Below, piece by piece: positions 22,264 through 30,963 of a stretch of DNA of 64,000 bases. The DNA is from Aquabacterium parvum. Its GTDB lineage: Bacteria; Pseudomonadota; Gammaproteobacteria; Burkholderiales; Burkholderiaceae_C. The notes beneath the pieces are model-generated. The model was not told the origin of the DNA, did not search any database, and saw only the letters and a list, made by a program, of their open reading frames with translations. Every line of letters begins with the position of its first letter. The first letter of the stretch is position 1. Made by a program: the position numbers and the translations under genes. The stretch spans positions 62,001 to 126,000 of the forward strand of contig NZ_LFRI01000415.1 in the NCBI RefSeq assembly GCF_001447195.1, in the 5' to 3' direction.

Positions 22264-22953
22264 TCACCAGAACGACCAATACCCGTTGAGGATCACCCAG
22301 CCACCCAGCACACCGTTGGTGACGGCATGCGCCAGAACCGGCGCCCACAAGGAGCCGGTCTTCTTGTAGAGCCAGGCGTAGGCCAGACCCGCCACGATGG
22401 CCCCCAGCCATTGGGTGTGGGCCAGCATGAAACACAGGGTGGACAAGGCGATGGCCTTGATCGTCACCGAGGCGGGGTCCACCTTCTCGAAATCCTGGTT
22501 GTCGACCCAGCGCATCAGGAAGCTGCGCCAGAACAGCTCCTCCATGACCGGCACCAGCAAGGCAGCGCCCACCCACCGAAAGGCGATCAGCGCCCACATC
22601 AGCTCACCGTCGTCGTCCACCGGGCGAAAGCCCGCCGAGGGCTCGCCCAGCATCATCCAGGGCGCGGTCAGCCGGGTCCACAGCACGAAAACCACGATGC
22701 CCACGGCGATGGACAGCAGCACCTGCTTGAAGTCCATTCCCCAGTGCCTGAGCTCGTCATAGCGACGCCAGAACCACGCCAGGCTGGCCGCCACCACCAC
22801 CACCGACACCGCGTACAACCAGCGGGCGTCAAACGGCAACTGGCTGGCCTCGCCGTCCTCCGTGGAGAACTGCCCCCGCAAAGCGAGGAAGACCATGAAC
22901 AGGACGAAAGGGATGACCCGGGCCCAGGCCGCGGGAGACAGGAAATTGCCCAT
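22264..22953 (-). CDS. CPBP/CAAX intramembrane protease, exosortase-associated type
   Basis: A 229-residue integral membrane protein with six to seven helices and the Abi/CPBP motif PVMEELFWRSFLMRW, plus FMLAHTQWLGAIVAG and VLAHAVTNGVLGGW for the second Glu/His groups. Overall length and the C-terminal ending resemble the CAAX-protease-related family linked with PEP-CTERM/exosortase genomes, an assignment from memory. The ATG at 22953 (MGNFLSP) is used. A PEP-CTERM substrate occurs 6 kb away (29004). Confidence 0.75.
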   Translation of the reverse strand: MGNFLSPAAWARVIPFVLFMVFLALRGQFSTEDGEASQLPFDARWLYAVSVVVVAASLAWFWRRYDELRHWGMDFKQVLLSIAVGIVVFVLWTRLTAPWMMLGEPSAGFRPVDDDGELMWALIAFRWVGAALLVPVMEELFWRSFLMRWVDNQDFEKVDPASVTIKAIALSTLCFMLAHTQWLGAIVAGLAYAWLYKKTGSLWAPVLAHAVTNGVLGGWVILNGYWSFW

Positions 22954-23043
22954 GAATGGATGTGTGTGAGCCAGAGGGTGAGCGGATTGTGTCGTCACTC
23001 GACGCCACCGCTCCCCCCTCATTTGAGGAAGCCCCCGGGAAAC

Positions 23044-24951
23044 TCAGGGCGAAGGCTCGTTCAGCAGTGCCTGCACCCTGGCTTGCAGCTTTTCCGGCGT
23101 GACGTCCTGAGGCGCAATCGGCTCGCCCACCACCAAGCCGATGCGGTTGAAAAGCCCGCGGCGCAAGGGCTTGGCCATGGCGGCCCCCTCGATGCGCGAG
23201 AAGGTCGAGCCCCAGAGGTTGTGCAGCGCCGACGGGATCACCGGCACCGGGTTGGTCTCCAGGATCTTCATGACACCTGCCTTGAAAGGCTGCAGCGTGC
23301 CATCCCGCGTGATGCCGCCCTCGGGGAACAGGCACAGCAGTTCACCCTCTTGCAGCACCTGGCGGGCCTTCTGGAAGGCCGCCTCATAGGCCTGCGGGTC
23401 TTCCTTCTGCGGTGCAATCGGGATGGCCTTGACCAGCTTGAAGAACCAGCCAATGCCCGGCGTCTTGAAAATGCGGTGGTCCATGATGAAGACCATCGGA
23501 CGCGGGCTGATGACGCCCAGGATGACGGCGTCCACAAAACTGACGTGGTTGCACACCAGGATGGCGGCGCCATCGGTCGGGATGTTCAGGTCACCGCGCA
23601 CACGCAGGCGGTAGACGATGCGCGTGACGAACAGCATCACCAGGCGCACGATGTACTCGGGCATCAGCCAGAACACATAACCCACCACCACCACGTTGAG
23701 CAGCGCCGTGGCGCCGAACACCTGCGGGATGGTGAAGCCAGCTGCCAGCATCGCCCCGGCCAGCAGGCTGCTGACGATCATGAACAGGGCGTTGAGGATG
23801 TTGTTGGCCGCGATGATGCGCGCGCGGTGGCTGGGTTGCGCACGCAGCTGAATCAGCGCGTACATGGGCACGCTGTACAGGCCCGCGCTGAAGGCCAGCA
23901 GGGCCAGGTCGGCCATCACCCGCCAGTGGGCATGCACAGCCAGGAACTCGCCCACCGTGTAGAGCGCGGCGCCGGGCGACTGCGGCAGCCCCGATGCCGC
24001 CAGGTACAGATCGAACGCGAACACCGTCATGCCCACCGCACCGATGGGCACCAGGCCGATTTCGACGTGCCGGTGCGAAAACGTCTCGCACAACAGCGAG
24101 CCGATGGCGATGCCCACCGAGAACACCACCAGCAGCAGCGAGGCCACCTGCTCGTTGCCATGCAGCACGTCCCGAGCGAAAGAGGGAAACTGCGACAGGA
24201 ACACAGCGCCAAAGAACCACATCCACGAAATGCCCAGCAGCGAGCGGAACACGCTGGGGTACTGCCAGGCCAGCCGCAGGTTGCGCCAGGTCTCGGAGAC
24301 CGGGTTCCAGTTGAGCTTCAGGTCCGGGTCGGATGATGGCGACGCCGGGATGGCGCGGGCCGTGAGCCAGCCCGCCAGGGCCACACCGAAGCACGAAGCG
24401 GCCACCCAGTGCGGCCCCACTTCGGGGATGCCCATGAGCAAACCACCCCCGACGTTGCCCAGCAAGATGGCCACGAAGGTGCCCATCTCGACCAGGCCGT
24501 TGCCACCGGTGAGTTCGTGCTCGCGCAGGTGCTGCGGCAGGTAGGCGTACTTCACGGGGCCGAAGAAGGTGGAGTGCAGCCCCATCAGGAAGACACAGCC
24601 CAGCAGCAGCGGCACCAACTGGAACCAGAAGCCCAGCCCGGCCAGCACCATGATGCCGACCTCCATGAGCTTGACGCTGCGCATGATGAAGGCCTTGTCG
24701 TACTTGTCGGCCCACTGCCCCGAGGTCGCCGACAGCAGCAAGAAGGGCAGGATGAACAGCGCACCGATCACCAGGCCGGCCACCTTGGGCTCCAGCCAGC
24801 TCACCTGCAACTGGTAGGTGACCAGCACCGTGAACGCGAACTTGAACAGGTTGTCGTTCGCAGCCCCCAGGAACTGGGCCAGGAAGAACGGCAAGAAGCG
24901 CCGCTGGCCAAGCAGGCTGAACTGACCACCTTGGGATGTCGACTCACTCAC
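23044..24951 (-). CDS. Fused MFS lysophospholipid transporter and acyltransferase
   Basis: A 635-residue two-domain protein. Residues about 10-400 are a 12-helix MFS transporter opening FLPFFLAQFLGAANDNLFKF, as in LplT. Residues about 425-630 are a PlsC-type acyltransferase with the catalytic NHVSFVD (HX4D) and FPEGGITRD motifs. This resembles LplT-Aas, which flips and re-acylates lysophospholipids, but lacks an acyl-ACP synthetase domain. The start is a GTG at 24951 with GGAGG 9 bases ahead; a longer form from 25026 would overlap the upstream gene. Confidence 0.85.
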   Translation of the reverse strand: MSESTSQGGQFSLLGQRRFLPFFLAQFLGAANDNLFKFAFTVLVTYQLQVSWLEPKVAGLVIGALFILPFLLLSATSGQWADKYDKAFIMRSVKLMEVGIMVLAGLGFWFQLVPLLLGCVFLMGLHSTFFGPVKYAYLPQHLREHELTGGNGLVEMGTFVAILLGNVGGGLLMGIPEVGPHWVAASCFGVALAGWLTARAIPASPSSDPDLKLNWNPVSETWRNLRLAWQYPSVFRSLLGISWMWFFGAVFLSQFPSFARDVLHGNEQVASLLLVVFSVGIAIGSLLCETFSHRHVEIGLVPIGAVGMTVFAFDLYLAASGLPQSPGAALYTVGEFLAVHAHWRVMADLALLAFSAGLYSVPMYALIQLRAQPSHRARIIAANNILNALFMIVSSLLAGAMLAAGFTIPQVFGATALLNVVVVGYVFWLMPEYIVRLVMLFVTRIVYRLRVRGDLNIPTDGAAILVCNHVSFVDAVILGVISPRPMVFIMDHRIFKTPGIGWFFKLVKAIPIAPQKEDPQAYEAAFQKARQVLQEGELLCLFPEGGITRDGTLQPFKAGVMKILETNPVPVIPSALHNLWGSTFSRIEGAAMAKPLRRGLFNRIGLVVGEPIAPQDVTPEKLQARVQALLNEPSP

Positions 24952-25010
24952 AGCACAGGTCCTCCATGGTTTGTGCACCGATTGGACATCAAAACCGCAG
25001 GCGCGTTCAT

Positions 25011-25883
25011 TCAATGAACCACCCATTCCTCACGCGCCAGACCGCTTCGTTGCAGCCAGGCAAAGACCGAATCGACCGTGACCGTTCGGATGCGGCCGTT
25101 GAAGCGCAGCTCGTTGGGGTGATCGTCGAACGAAACGTTGGCCATGGTCATGCGTGCGCCCAATCGGGTCAGCATCGACAGGTGCAGCTCGGTGGGCTGG
25201 TAGCCCGTTGCCCTGAGCCAGCGCTGGGCAGCGGCCCGATCGACCACGTCCGAGCCCATGGCCGAGGCCACGAACTCGATGGCCCACTGGTTGCTCTGCT
25301 GAAAGCGCGTGGCCCAGGGGTAGGCCACCATGCTGTAGGCCCGTGTGTGCAGGAAGGCGCGGCTGCGAGCGTCTTTGAGCAAGGGCCACAGGCGCTCCTG
25401 CAGGGCCTGCTCCGGCACCACCACGCCGGCGAGGTACTCGTGCGGCGTGTCCAGGAAGAAGTCGCCCACGCCCTGTCGGTAGATGGCCGCGCGCTCGGTG
25501 CCGCATTCGTTGAGCTTGTGCAGCACCCGCCAGCCATCGGCGTCCTTGTAGGCAAGGCCCAGGTGCGAGTAGCGCAGCCCATGCTCGCGCAGGTCCTGGC
25601 CGGCGCGGGCCAGCACCACCACCTTCGCCCCGCTGGCGTCCAGGCGCCGCACGGTGCGATCAGCCAGGGCCAGGCCCTGCTGCACCGCCCCCACCGACAG
25701 GCGGGTGGGCTGACAGGGGCGCCCCGCTTGCGCTGGCGTGCAAGGCATGAGCGCCACGATCGCCGAGAACAACGCACCTGCCAGCCAGGCCGAGCGACGC
25801 AAAGTGGGGCCATCGGTCGAGCCTGGCGTTGAGCCACTCAGCAGCCCCTCGTGGCCCGTCTTGGCAACAGGGAAGCCGATCAT
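25011..25883 (-). CDS. DUF2145 secreted protein
   Basis: A 290-residue DUF2145 protein. After a long N-terminus there is a hydrophobic signal (about 32-53, ending PAQAG). The domain has RYSHLGLAYKDADGWRVLHKL, with a conserved His, and ends in ARMTMANVSFDDHP. The fold is reminiscent of NlpC/P60-like papain folds, with the Cys in LNECGTERAAIY a possible nucleophile; this is speculative. It overlaps the upstream gene by 4 bases. Confidence 0.72.
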   Translation of the reverse strand: MIGFPVAKTGHEGLLSGSTPGSTDGPTLRRSAWLAGALFSAIVALMPCTPAQAGRPCQPTRLSVGAVQQGLALADRTVRRLDASGAKVVVLARAGQDLREHGLRYSHLGLAYKDADGWRVLHKLNECGTERAAIYRQGVGDFFLDTPHEYLAGVVVPEQALQERLWPLLKDARSRAFLHTRAYSMVAYPWATRFQQSNQWAIEFVASAMGSDVVDRAAAQRWLRATGYQPTELHLSMLTRLGARMTMANVSFDDHPNELRFNGRIRTVTVDSVFAWLQRSGLAREEWVVH

Positions 25884-26362
25884 CGCTGCACCTCCTCGTG
25901 GTGCAGCAGGGCCCGACCCAGCGTGTTGGGCACCAGAGCGATCACCTCACCAGCGGTGCTGAGCAACCAACCGGCCGACACCGCCGAGACGGTCACCACC
26001 GTGCCCACTGCCACCGAGGCCATGCCCACCGAGAGGCTGGCCCACTTGACCGAGATGCGGGCGCCATCGCTGGCCCGCTCCAGCACCCAGACCATGCCAT
26101 CGGCCGTGGCCTGGATGGCGACCACGGACAGCGCCACCGTGCCGGACACCAACAAGGCCGGCGCGGTCACCGACACCGCCACCGGCAGCATCGACAAGGC
26201 GCTGGCCTCCGAGGCCTGATTCGGGTGAGCGAAGGCGCGCTGGGTGGCGCCCAGCAAGGCCAGGCCAGCGCAAGCGGCAACCAGCCAGCCCTTGAACCTG
26301 TTGTGGCCAGCGCATGACGCGCTCCCTGGTGTACACGCCATCATGGGTTTCATCGAGCTCAT
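25880..26362 (-). CDS. Secreted or membrane hypothetical protein linked to DUF2145
   Basis: A 160-residue protein with a signal sequence ending TQRAFAHPNQ (about 46). It continues with two hydrophobic stretches, ALSMLPVAVSVTAPALLVSG and ASLSVGMASVAVGTVVTVSA, then a short polar tail ending HHEEVQR. GAGGAG precedes the ATG by 8 bases. It ends inside the DUF2145 start (ATGA), so both are made from one message. No family is recognised. Confidence 0.65.
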   Translation of the reverse strand: MSSMKPMMACTPGSASCAGHNRFKGWLVAACAGLALLGATQRAFAHPNQASEASALSMLPVAVSVTAPALLVSGTVALSVVAIQATADGMVWVLERASDGARISVKWASLSVGMASVAVGTVVTVSAVSAGWLLSTAGEVIALVPNTLGRALLHHEEVQR

Positions 26363-26373
26363 GAACGTTCTCC

Positions 26374-26844
26374 TCAGGCGATGTCGGATTCACGTGGGTG
26401 GGCAGCGGCCAAGCGGGTGGCGCCATGGGGGTGACGGCCCTCGTGCGCATCGCGCAGGGTCTTGGCCAGGGTGAAGGCCTGCGCCACCATGAACAGCCAG
26501 CACACCATCAGGTAGGCCTTGTAGTCGGGGCTGATCGGCATCTGCCACATGCCCCAACCGGTCAGCGCCAGCGCGGCACCAAAACCCGTCCACACCACCA
26601 GGCCCCACATCGGCGTTTGCGGCAGGCCATCGGCCTGGTCCCGCACGTGGCGCGACAACACGAACACCGACGACAGGCTGAACACATAGGCCATGACCAT
26701 GAAGGCCCGCTCGATCAGGCTGCCAGGCAGCCAGTACAGGCCAGTGGCACTGAGGAAAGCGGCAAGCCCGAAGGAGACCCAAACCTGGATGACCCAGGCT
26801 CGGGTGTCACGGCGGGCGGTGGCGGGATGAGGCATCGAGTTCAT
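26374..26844 (-). CDS. YiaA/YiaB-like inner-membrane protein
   Basis: A 156-residue protein with four membrane helices in two pairs (SFGLAAFLSATGLYWL, AFMVMAYVFSLSSVFVL, LVVWTGFGAALALTGW and AYLMVCWLFMVAQAFTL), the two-hairpin plan of the YiaA/YiaB family. It ends with a His-rich polar tail. It is 12 bases upstream of the DUF2145 pair and divergent from the HTH regulator, so it is probably the first gene of a small operon under that regulator. Function unknown. Confidence 0.72.
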   Translation of the reverse strand: MNSMPHPATARRDTRAWVIQVWVSFGLAAFLSATGLYWLPGSLIERAFMVMAYVFSLSSVFVLSRHVRDQADGLPQTPMWGLVVWTGFGAALALTGWGMWQMPISPDYKAYLMVCWLFMVAQAFTLAKTLRDAHEGRHPHGATRLAAAHPRESDIA

Positions 26845-26911
26845 GTGGCGAACCCCGTTGTTGAACATGGAGCGGATTCTTCCCGGCCGGGCCCGGCAGT
26901 TCAACAAAACA

Positions 26912-26944
26912 ATACGAAGTGGCGGATCCGTGCACTTCTGGTAT
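26912..26944. promoter_or_regulatory. Imperfect inverted repeat, possible operator
   Basis: ATACGAAGTG at 26912-26921 is mirrored by CACTTCTGGTAT at 26933-26944, interrupted by two extra bases. It lies in the 128-base gap between the divergent YiaA-like gene and the HTH regulator, 29 bases before the regulator's ATG. This is a suitable place for autoregulation; no factor is proven. Confidence 0.35.
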
Positions 26945-26972
26945 CGTTTTTCAATACTTCACGGAGACTCCC

Positions 26973-27725
26973 ATGGGCAGCAGCGAGGCCTTGGTTCAGG
27001 CCATCAAGACCGAGTTGAAGACCGCCGGCATCACCTACGCCACGCTGGCAACCGACCTGGGGCTGGCCGAATCCAGCGTCAAACGCATGTTCGCCAAGGG
27101 CGACATGCCCCTGTCTCGCATCGACGAGATCTGCCGGGTGCTCAAGCTCGACTTCGCCGACCTGGCCCGCCGCGTGGCCGATGCCCAGCCGCTCAGGCGC
27201 GAGCTCACGCTGGCCCAGGAAAAGGCCGTGGTCAAGGACAAACGCCTGCTGCTGGTGGCCACTTGCTGTCTGAGCCAATGGACCTTTGAGCAGATGCTGA
27301 ACACCTACCGGCTCACCGAAGCCGAGTGCATCGCTTGCCTGGCCCAGCTCGACCGCCTCGGCGTCATCCGCCTCAAACCCTTGAACCGCTACCAGCTGCA
27401 AGTGGCCAAGACCTTCCGCTGGCGCCCTCACGGGCCGGTGATGGCCTTTTTTCGCGAACAGGTGGCACCCGAGTATTTTTCAGGTGGCTTCGGGGGAGAC
27501 GACGAGTTGATGCTGCTGGTGCATGGCTCTCTGGCCCCTGAGCACGCCCAGTCGCTGCTGGAGCGCCTGCAGCGCACCGCCGAAGAATTCTCGCGGCAAC
27601 ACGCCAGCGACCAACGACTGCCCGAGGCCCGCAAGCGCCCCTACACCCTGCTCATCGGCATGCGCTCGTGGTGGTACCAGGCCTTTGTGGACCTGCGCCG
27701 CACCTCGCCCGCCATCGGGCGTTGA
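26973..27725 (+). CDS. XRE-type HTH transcriptional regulator
   Basis: A 250-residue regulator. The N-terminal HTH (about 1-60) reads ITYATLATDLGLAESSVKRMF, a Cro/C1-type helix pair. The remaining 190 residues are a ligand or oligomerisation domain of unknown class, with QMLNTYRLTEAECIACLAQL followed by PLNRYQLQVAKTFRW. The ATG at 26973 follows CGGAGACTCCC. It is divergent from the YiaA/DUF2145 group and convergent with the CoA-transferase gene. Confidence 0.75.
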   Translation: MGSSEALVQAIKTELKTAGITYATLATDLGLAESSVKRMFAKGDMPLSRIDEICRVLKLDFADLARRVADAQPLRRELTLAQEKAVVKDKRLLLVATCCLSQWTFEQMLNTYRLTEAECIACLAQLDRLGVIRLKPLNRYQLQVAKTFRWRPHGPVMAFFREQVAPEYFSGGFGGDDELMLLVHGSLAPEHAQSLLERLQRTAEEFSRQHASDQRLPEARKRPYTLLIGMRSWWYQAFVDLRRTSPAIGR

Positions 27726-27739
27726 CGGCGGACTCGGCC

Positions 27740-28948
27740 TCAGCGCTTGAGTCGGGCCAACACCTCGTCGGTGTCCTCGCCCAGCGTGGGACCTCGCCGC
27801 TGGATGGCACCCGGCGTGCGCGACAGCTTGGGCACGACGCCAGGCACCTCCACCGTCAGGCCGTCGTGCGTGGTCACCGGCAGCACCATGTCGCGAGCGC
27901 GGTAGTGCGGGTCCTCGGCGATGTCCTGGGCGCTGTAGATGCGGCCTACCGGAACGCTGGCGGCGTTGAGCACGTCCAGCACCTGCTGCACTGGCCTGGC
28001 ACCCGTCCAGGCGCCGATCGCCTCGTCGATCTCGCCCACGCGCTTGACGCGCCCCGGGTTGCTGGCGAGCTCCGGGTCGGTGGCCAGGTCGTCGCGACCG
28101 ATGGCGATCATCAGGCGTTTGAAGATGGAGTCGCCATTGCCGCCGATCACCACCATGCCGTCGGCACAAGGGTAGGCGTTGCTGGGTGCGATGCCAGGCA
28201 AGGCCGAGCCCGCTGGCTGACGCACCACCCCGAAAGCACTGAACTCCGGCAGCAGGCTTTCCATGCAGTTGAAGACGGCTTCATAAAGGGCCACGTCCAC
28301 CACCTGCCCCCGGCCCTTGGGTGCATCGGGCGCGATGGTGGCCTGGCGCGCCTGCAACGCCAGCAGCACGCCGATCACGCCATGCAGGCCGGCCAGGGTG
28401 TCGCCCAGGCTCACGCCCGCGCGCACCGGGATTCGGCCTGGCTCGGCGTTGAGGTAGCGCATGCCACCCATGGCCTCGGCCACCACGGCAAAACCGGGGC
28501 GCTCGCGGTAGGGGCCGCTTTGGCCATAGCCGCTGATGCGCAGCATGATCAAACCAGGGTTGCGGGCACTGAGCTGCTCATAGCCCAGGCCCCATTTCTC
28601 CATGGTGCCGGGCTTGAAGTTCTCGATGACGACATCGGCCTCGTCGATGAGCCGGGCCACGGTCTCGCGGCCTTCTTCGCTGCGCAGGTCGAGCACCACG
28701 CTCTTCTTGTTGCGGCTTTGAACCTGCCACCACACGCTGGTGCCGTTGTGCAGCATGCGCCACTGGCGCAATGGGTCACCGCCTGCTGCGCCCTCGGCTG
28801 CGGGCGGCTCGACCTTGATGACCTCGGCGCCAAAATCGGCCAGGGTCTTGCCAGCAAAAGGGCCAGCAATGAGCTGGCCCAATTCGACCACCCGCAAGCC
28901 AGCGAGGGCCTGGGGTGTGGACGGCGTGGTGAAGGCGGAGGCGTTCAT
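27740..28948 (-). CDS. CaiB/BaiF-type (class III) CoA transferase
   Basis: A 402-residue enzyme that moves CoA between carboxylic acids. LRVVELGQLIAGPFAGKTLADF is the N-terminal Rossmann start, FKPGTMEKWGLGYEQL follows, and the catalytic Asp is likely in GQVVDVALYEAVF. The substrate is not predictable; succinyl-CoA-dependent transfer to a dicarboxylate or fatty acid is typical. It stands alone between convergent and unrelated genes. Confidence 0.88.
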   Translation of the reverse strand: MNASAFTTPSTPQALAGLRVVELGQLIAGPFAGKTLADFGAEVIKVEPPAAEGAAGGDPLRQWRMLHNGTSVWWQVQSRNKKSVVLDLRSEEGRETVARLIDEADVVIENFKPGTMEKWGLGYEQLSARNPGLIMLRISGYGQSGPYRERPGFAVVAEAMGGMRYLNAEPGRIPVRAGVSLGDTLAGLHGVIGVLLALQARQATIAPDAPKGRGQVVDVALYEAVFNCMESLLPEFSAFGVVRQPAGSALPGIAPSNAYPCADGMVVIGGNGDSIFKRLMIAIGRDDLATDPELASNPGRVKRVGEIDEAIGAWTGARPVQQVLDVLNAASVPVGRIYSAQDIAEDPHYRARDMVLPVTTHDGLTVEVPGVVPKLSRTPGAIQRRGPTLGEDTDEVLARLKR

Positions 28949-29003
28949 GTCGATGCGGTCAATCGGGTTGCCGCATTTTCAATGAGAACGCCGATGGCGC
29001 GCC

Positions 29004-29582
29004 TCACTTGTGCATCGAGGGCCCACGGCGGCGGGCGCGCAGCGCCACCCCAACGAGGCCCAGCGCGGCAAGCAGGCCCACGTTGGGCTCGGGCACGACG
29101 GGGACCGGCGGCAGCGCCCCGAAGTCCACCGTCCAGTAAGTGCCAAAGCTGCCGCCCCTGACCAGGCCCACGCCGAAGGCGGTGAAGTCGCTGCCCAGGA
29201 TCTGGGCGCGATGACCAGGGCTGTTCATCCAGGCATCGACCACGGAGGGGGCGTCCTTGAAGCCGGCAGCGATGATCTCGCCCATGGCGCCGCCACGCGG
29301 GTAGACGGCCAGGATGCGGTCAAAGGTGTTGGTGCCGTCGCAGCTGTCGTGCTGGAAGCAGCCGTTGGTGGCCATGTCGCTCGAGTGCTGGTCGGCGACG
29401 ATGTTCAGGCGGTAATCAAAGCCCAGTTGCGACAAGCCGGCCAGCGAGCGCTGGGCGTTGATGAGCTCGGCAACCTGCGCCTCGACCGCGTCGATGGACT
29501 CGTCGGCGCGAGCCTGAGAGGTCGCCAGGGCGATGGCCACCGAGACCACGAGGGAAGCAAAACCGAAACGCTTGCGGGACAT
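29004..29582 (-). CDS. CAP-domain protein with a PEP-CTERM sorting tail
   Basis: A 192-residue exported protein. The signal peptide ends around residue 26 (QARADE). A CAP/SCP domain follows with the His in GCFQHDSCDG, the Glu in AMGEIIAAGF and the second His in WMNSPGHRAQIL. The last 30 residues are a PEP-CTERM signal: VPEPNVGLLAALGLVGVAL, then RARRRG. Such tails are cut and processed by exosortase during export to the cell surface. The Cys pair flanking the first His region is unusual for the family. Confidence 0.85.
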   Translation of the reverse strand: MSRKRFGFASLVVSVAIALATSQARADESIDAVEAQVAELINAQRSLAGLSQLGFDYRLNIVADQHSSDMATNGCFQHDSCDGTNTFDRILAVYPRGGAMGEIIAAGFKDAPSVVDAWMNSPGHRAQILGSDFTAFGVGLVRGGSFGTYWTVDFGALPPVPVVPEPNVGLLAALGLVGVALRARRRGPSMHK

Positions 29583-29680
29583 GGGACCTCACTGATTGGG
29601 TTGATGCACCGAGTCTAGTGAGGCTTCGCCAGACCCCGGGTCATCCCACCCCCCTGTCCCCGGGAGTTGGCAGCCCCATT

Positions 29681-30106
29681 TCAGCGCGCAGTCGTATCAG
29701 GCTGTGTCACCAGGCCGATTTTGCTCACACCGAGGCGCGCGGCATCGGCCAGGATCTCGGCCACGCGGCCATACGGGATGGTCTGGTCGACGCTGAACCG
29801 CACCGCAGGTGGATTCGGCTTGGCGCCCTCCACCGCAAAGCGGGCGGCAGCGTCTTGCCGACTCAGCGCTTCGCCATTCCAGTACAGGATGCCCTCGGCA
29901 TTGAGGCTGAGCTGGATGGCGTCGGGCTGCGGTTGCGTGGGCTGGGCGCTGGCCTTGGGCAGGTCCAGCTTGACGGACTGGGTCAGCAGCGGGGCGGCCA
30001 CGATGAAGATCACCAGCAGCACCAGCATCACGTCGATGAGCGGCACCATGTTGATCTCGGCCACCGGGGCACCGCCACGCTTGTCGTCGAAACTCGCGAA
30101 AGCCAT
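29681..30106 (-). CDS. exbD: ExbD, TonB-system energy transducer
   Basis: A 141-residue ExbD with the N-terminal helix EINMVPLIDVMLVLLVIFIV carrying the conserved proton Asp, and a periplasmic domain ending GVSKIGLVTQPDTTAR. It is the last gene of tonB-exbB-exbD, 15 bases after exbB. Together with ExbB it powers TonB-dependent uptake through outer-membrane receptors. It is a separate paralogue of TolR (2074). Confidence 0.92.
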   Translation of the reverse strand: MAFASFDDKRGGAPVAEINMVPLIDVMLVLLVIFIVAAPLLTQSVKLDLPKASAQPTQPQPDAIQLSLNAEGILYWNGEALSRQDAAARFAVEGAKPNPPAVRFSVDQTIPYGRVAEILADAARLGVSKIGLVTQPDTTAR

Positions 30107-30121
30107 GTTCTCGGCTCCTGA

Positions 30122-30961
30122 TCAGCGGTGGGCTTGCAGCGGTCGCACGGTGGCGCTCGGGGCCGGCGGCTCCACGTCGCTGGTCTTGAGCGTCTGCCCG
30201 GTCGACAAGAAGGTGAACAGCTCGAAGGCGAAGGCGTCCAGGCGCGCACCCCAGACGCGGTTGCTGCGCGTGAGCCAGTTGTAGGCCACCACGGCCGGGA
30301 TGGCCACGGCCAGGCCCACACCCGTCATGATCAGGGCCTCACCCACCGGGCCGGCCACCTTGTCGAGCGAGCCGGAGCCCGAAGCGCCGATGGCCAGCAG
30401 TGCGTGGTACACGCCCCAGACCGTGCCGAACAGGCCCACGAAGGGCGCCGTGGCGCCGATGGTGGCCAACGCGGTCAGGCCGCTTTCCATGCGCATGGTT
30501 TCTTCGTCGAGCACCTTCTTGATGGTGCGCGTGAGGAAGTCCTTGGCCGAGCCGGCCTCTTCCAGCTTGGCCGCACCGTAGCGAGCGTGGTGGGCCTGGG
30601 CGTGCATCGCATGCGCCGTCAGGTGCGCGAAGGGCTCCTTGACGCCGTGCGTGGCGATCTCGTGCTGCACGGCCTCCAGCGAGGTCGCGTTCCAGAAAAA
30701 GCTCAGGAAAGACTGGCTTCGGCGCTGGCGCAGGGCCAAGGCAAAGCCCTTGATCGCGATCAGGGCCCACGACAGCACCGACATCAGCACCAGGATCACG
30801 AACAAGCCTTGACCGATGGCGTCGGACTGGGCGATGAAGTGGCCGAAACCAGGGGTGGCAGAGGCGGCTGCCTCGGGCACGGCGGCCATCGCCGCAGAGG
30901 TGGCAGAAGCCGCAGGCGAGGCCGAAGCGGCCAAGGCGACGGGATCGATCAGGTTGCTCAT
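30122..30961 (-). CDS. exbB: ExbB, TonB-system proton channel
   Basis: A 279-residue ExbB. An Ala/Ser-rich N-terminal extension (about 1-45) precedes three membrane helices; TAPFVGLFGTVWGVYHALLA and AGPVGEALIMTGVGLAVAIP are the diagnostic motifs. The ATG at 30961 is 2 bases after the tonB stop. The extended N-terminus is longer than E. coli ExbB and may be a periplasmic or cleavable segment, as in other proteobacterial forms. Confidence 0.92.
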   Translation of the reverse strand: MSNLIDPVALAASASPAASATSAAMAAVPEAAASATPGFGHFIAQSDAIGQGLFVILVLMSVLSWALIAIKGFALALRQRRSQSFLSFFWNATSLEAVQHEIATHGVKEPFAHLTAHAMHAQAHHARYGAAKLEEAGSAKDFLTRTIKKVLDEETMRMESGLTALATIGATAPFVGLFGTVWGVYHALLAIGASGSGSLDKVAGPVGEALIMTGVGLAVAIPAVVAYNWLTRSNRVWGARLDAFAFELFTFLSTGQTLKTSDVEPPAPSATVRPLQAHR

Positions 30962-30963
30962 GG

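Noticed and set aside
22177..24336. A 719-codon plus-strand open frame across three minus-strand membrane-protein genes
   Set aside because: Its product is His/Gln-rich and crosses three well-supported genes in the opposite direction.
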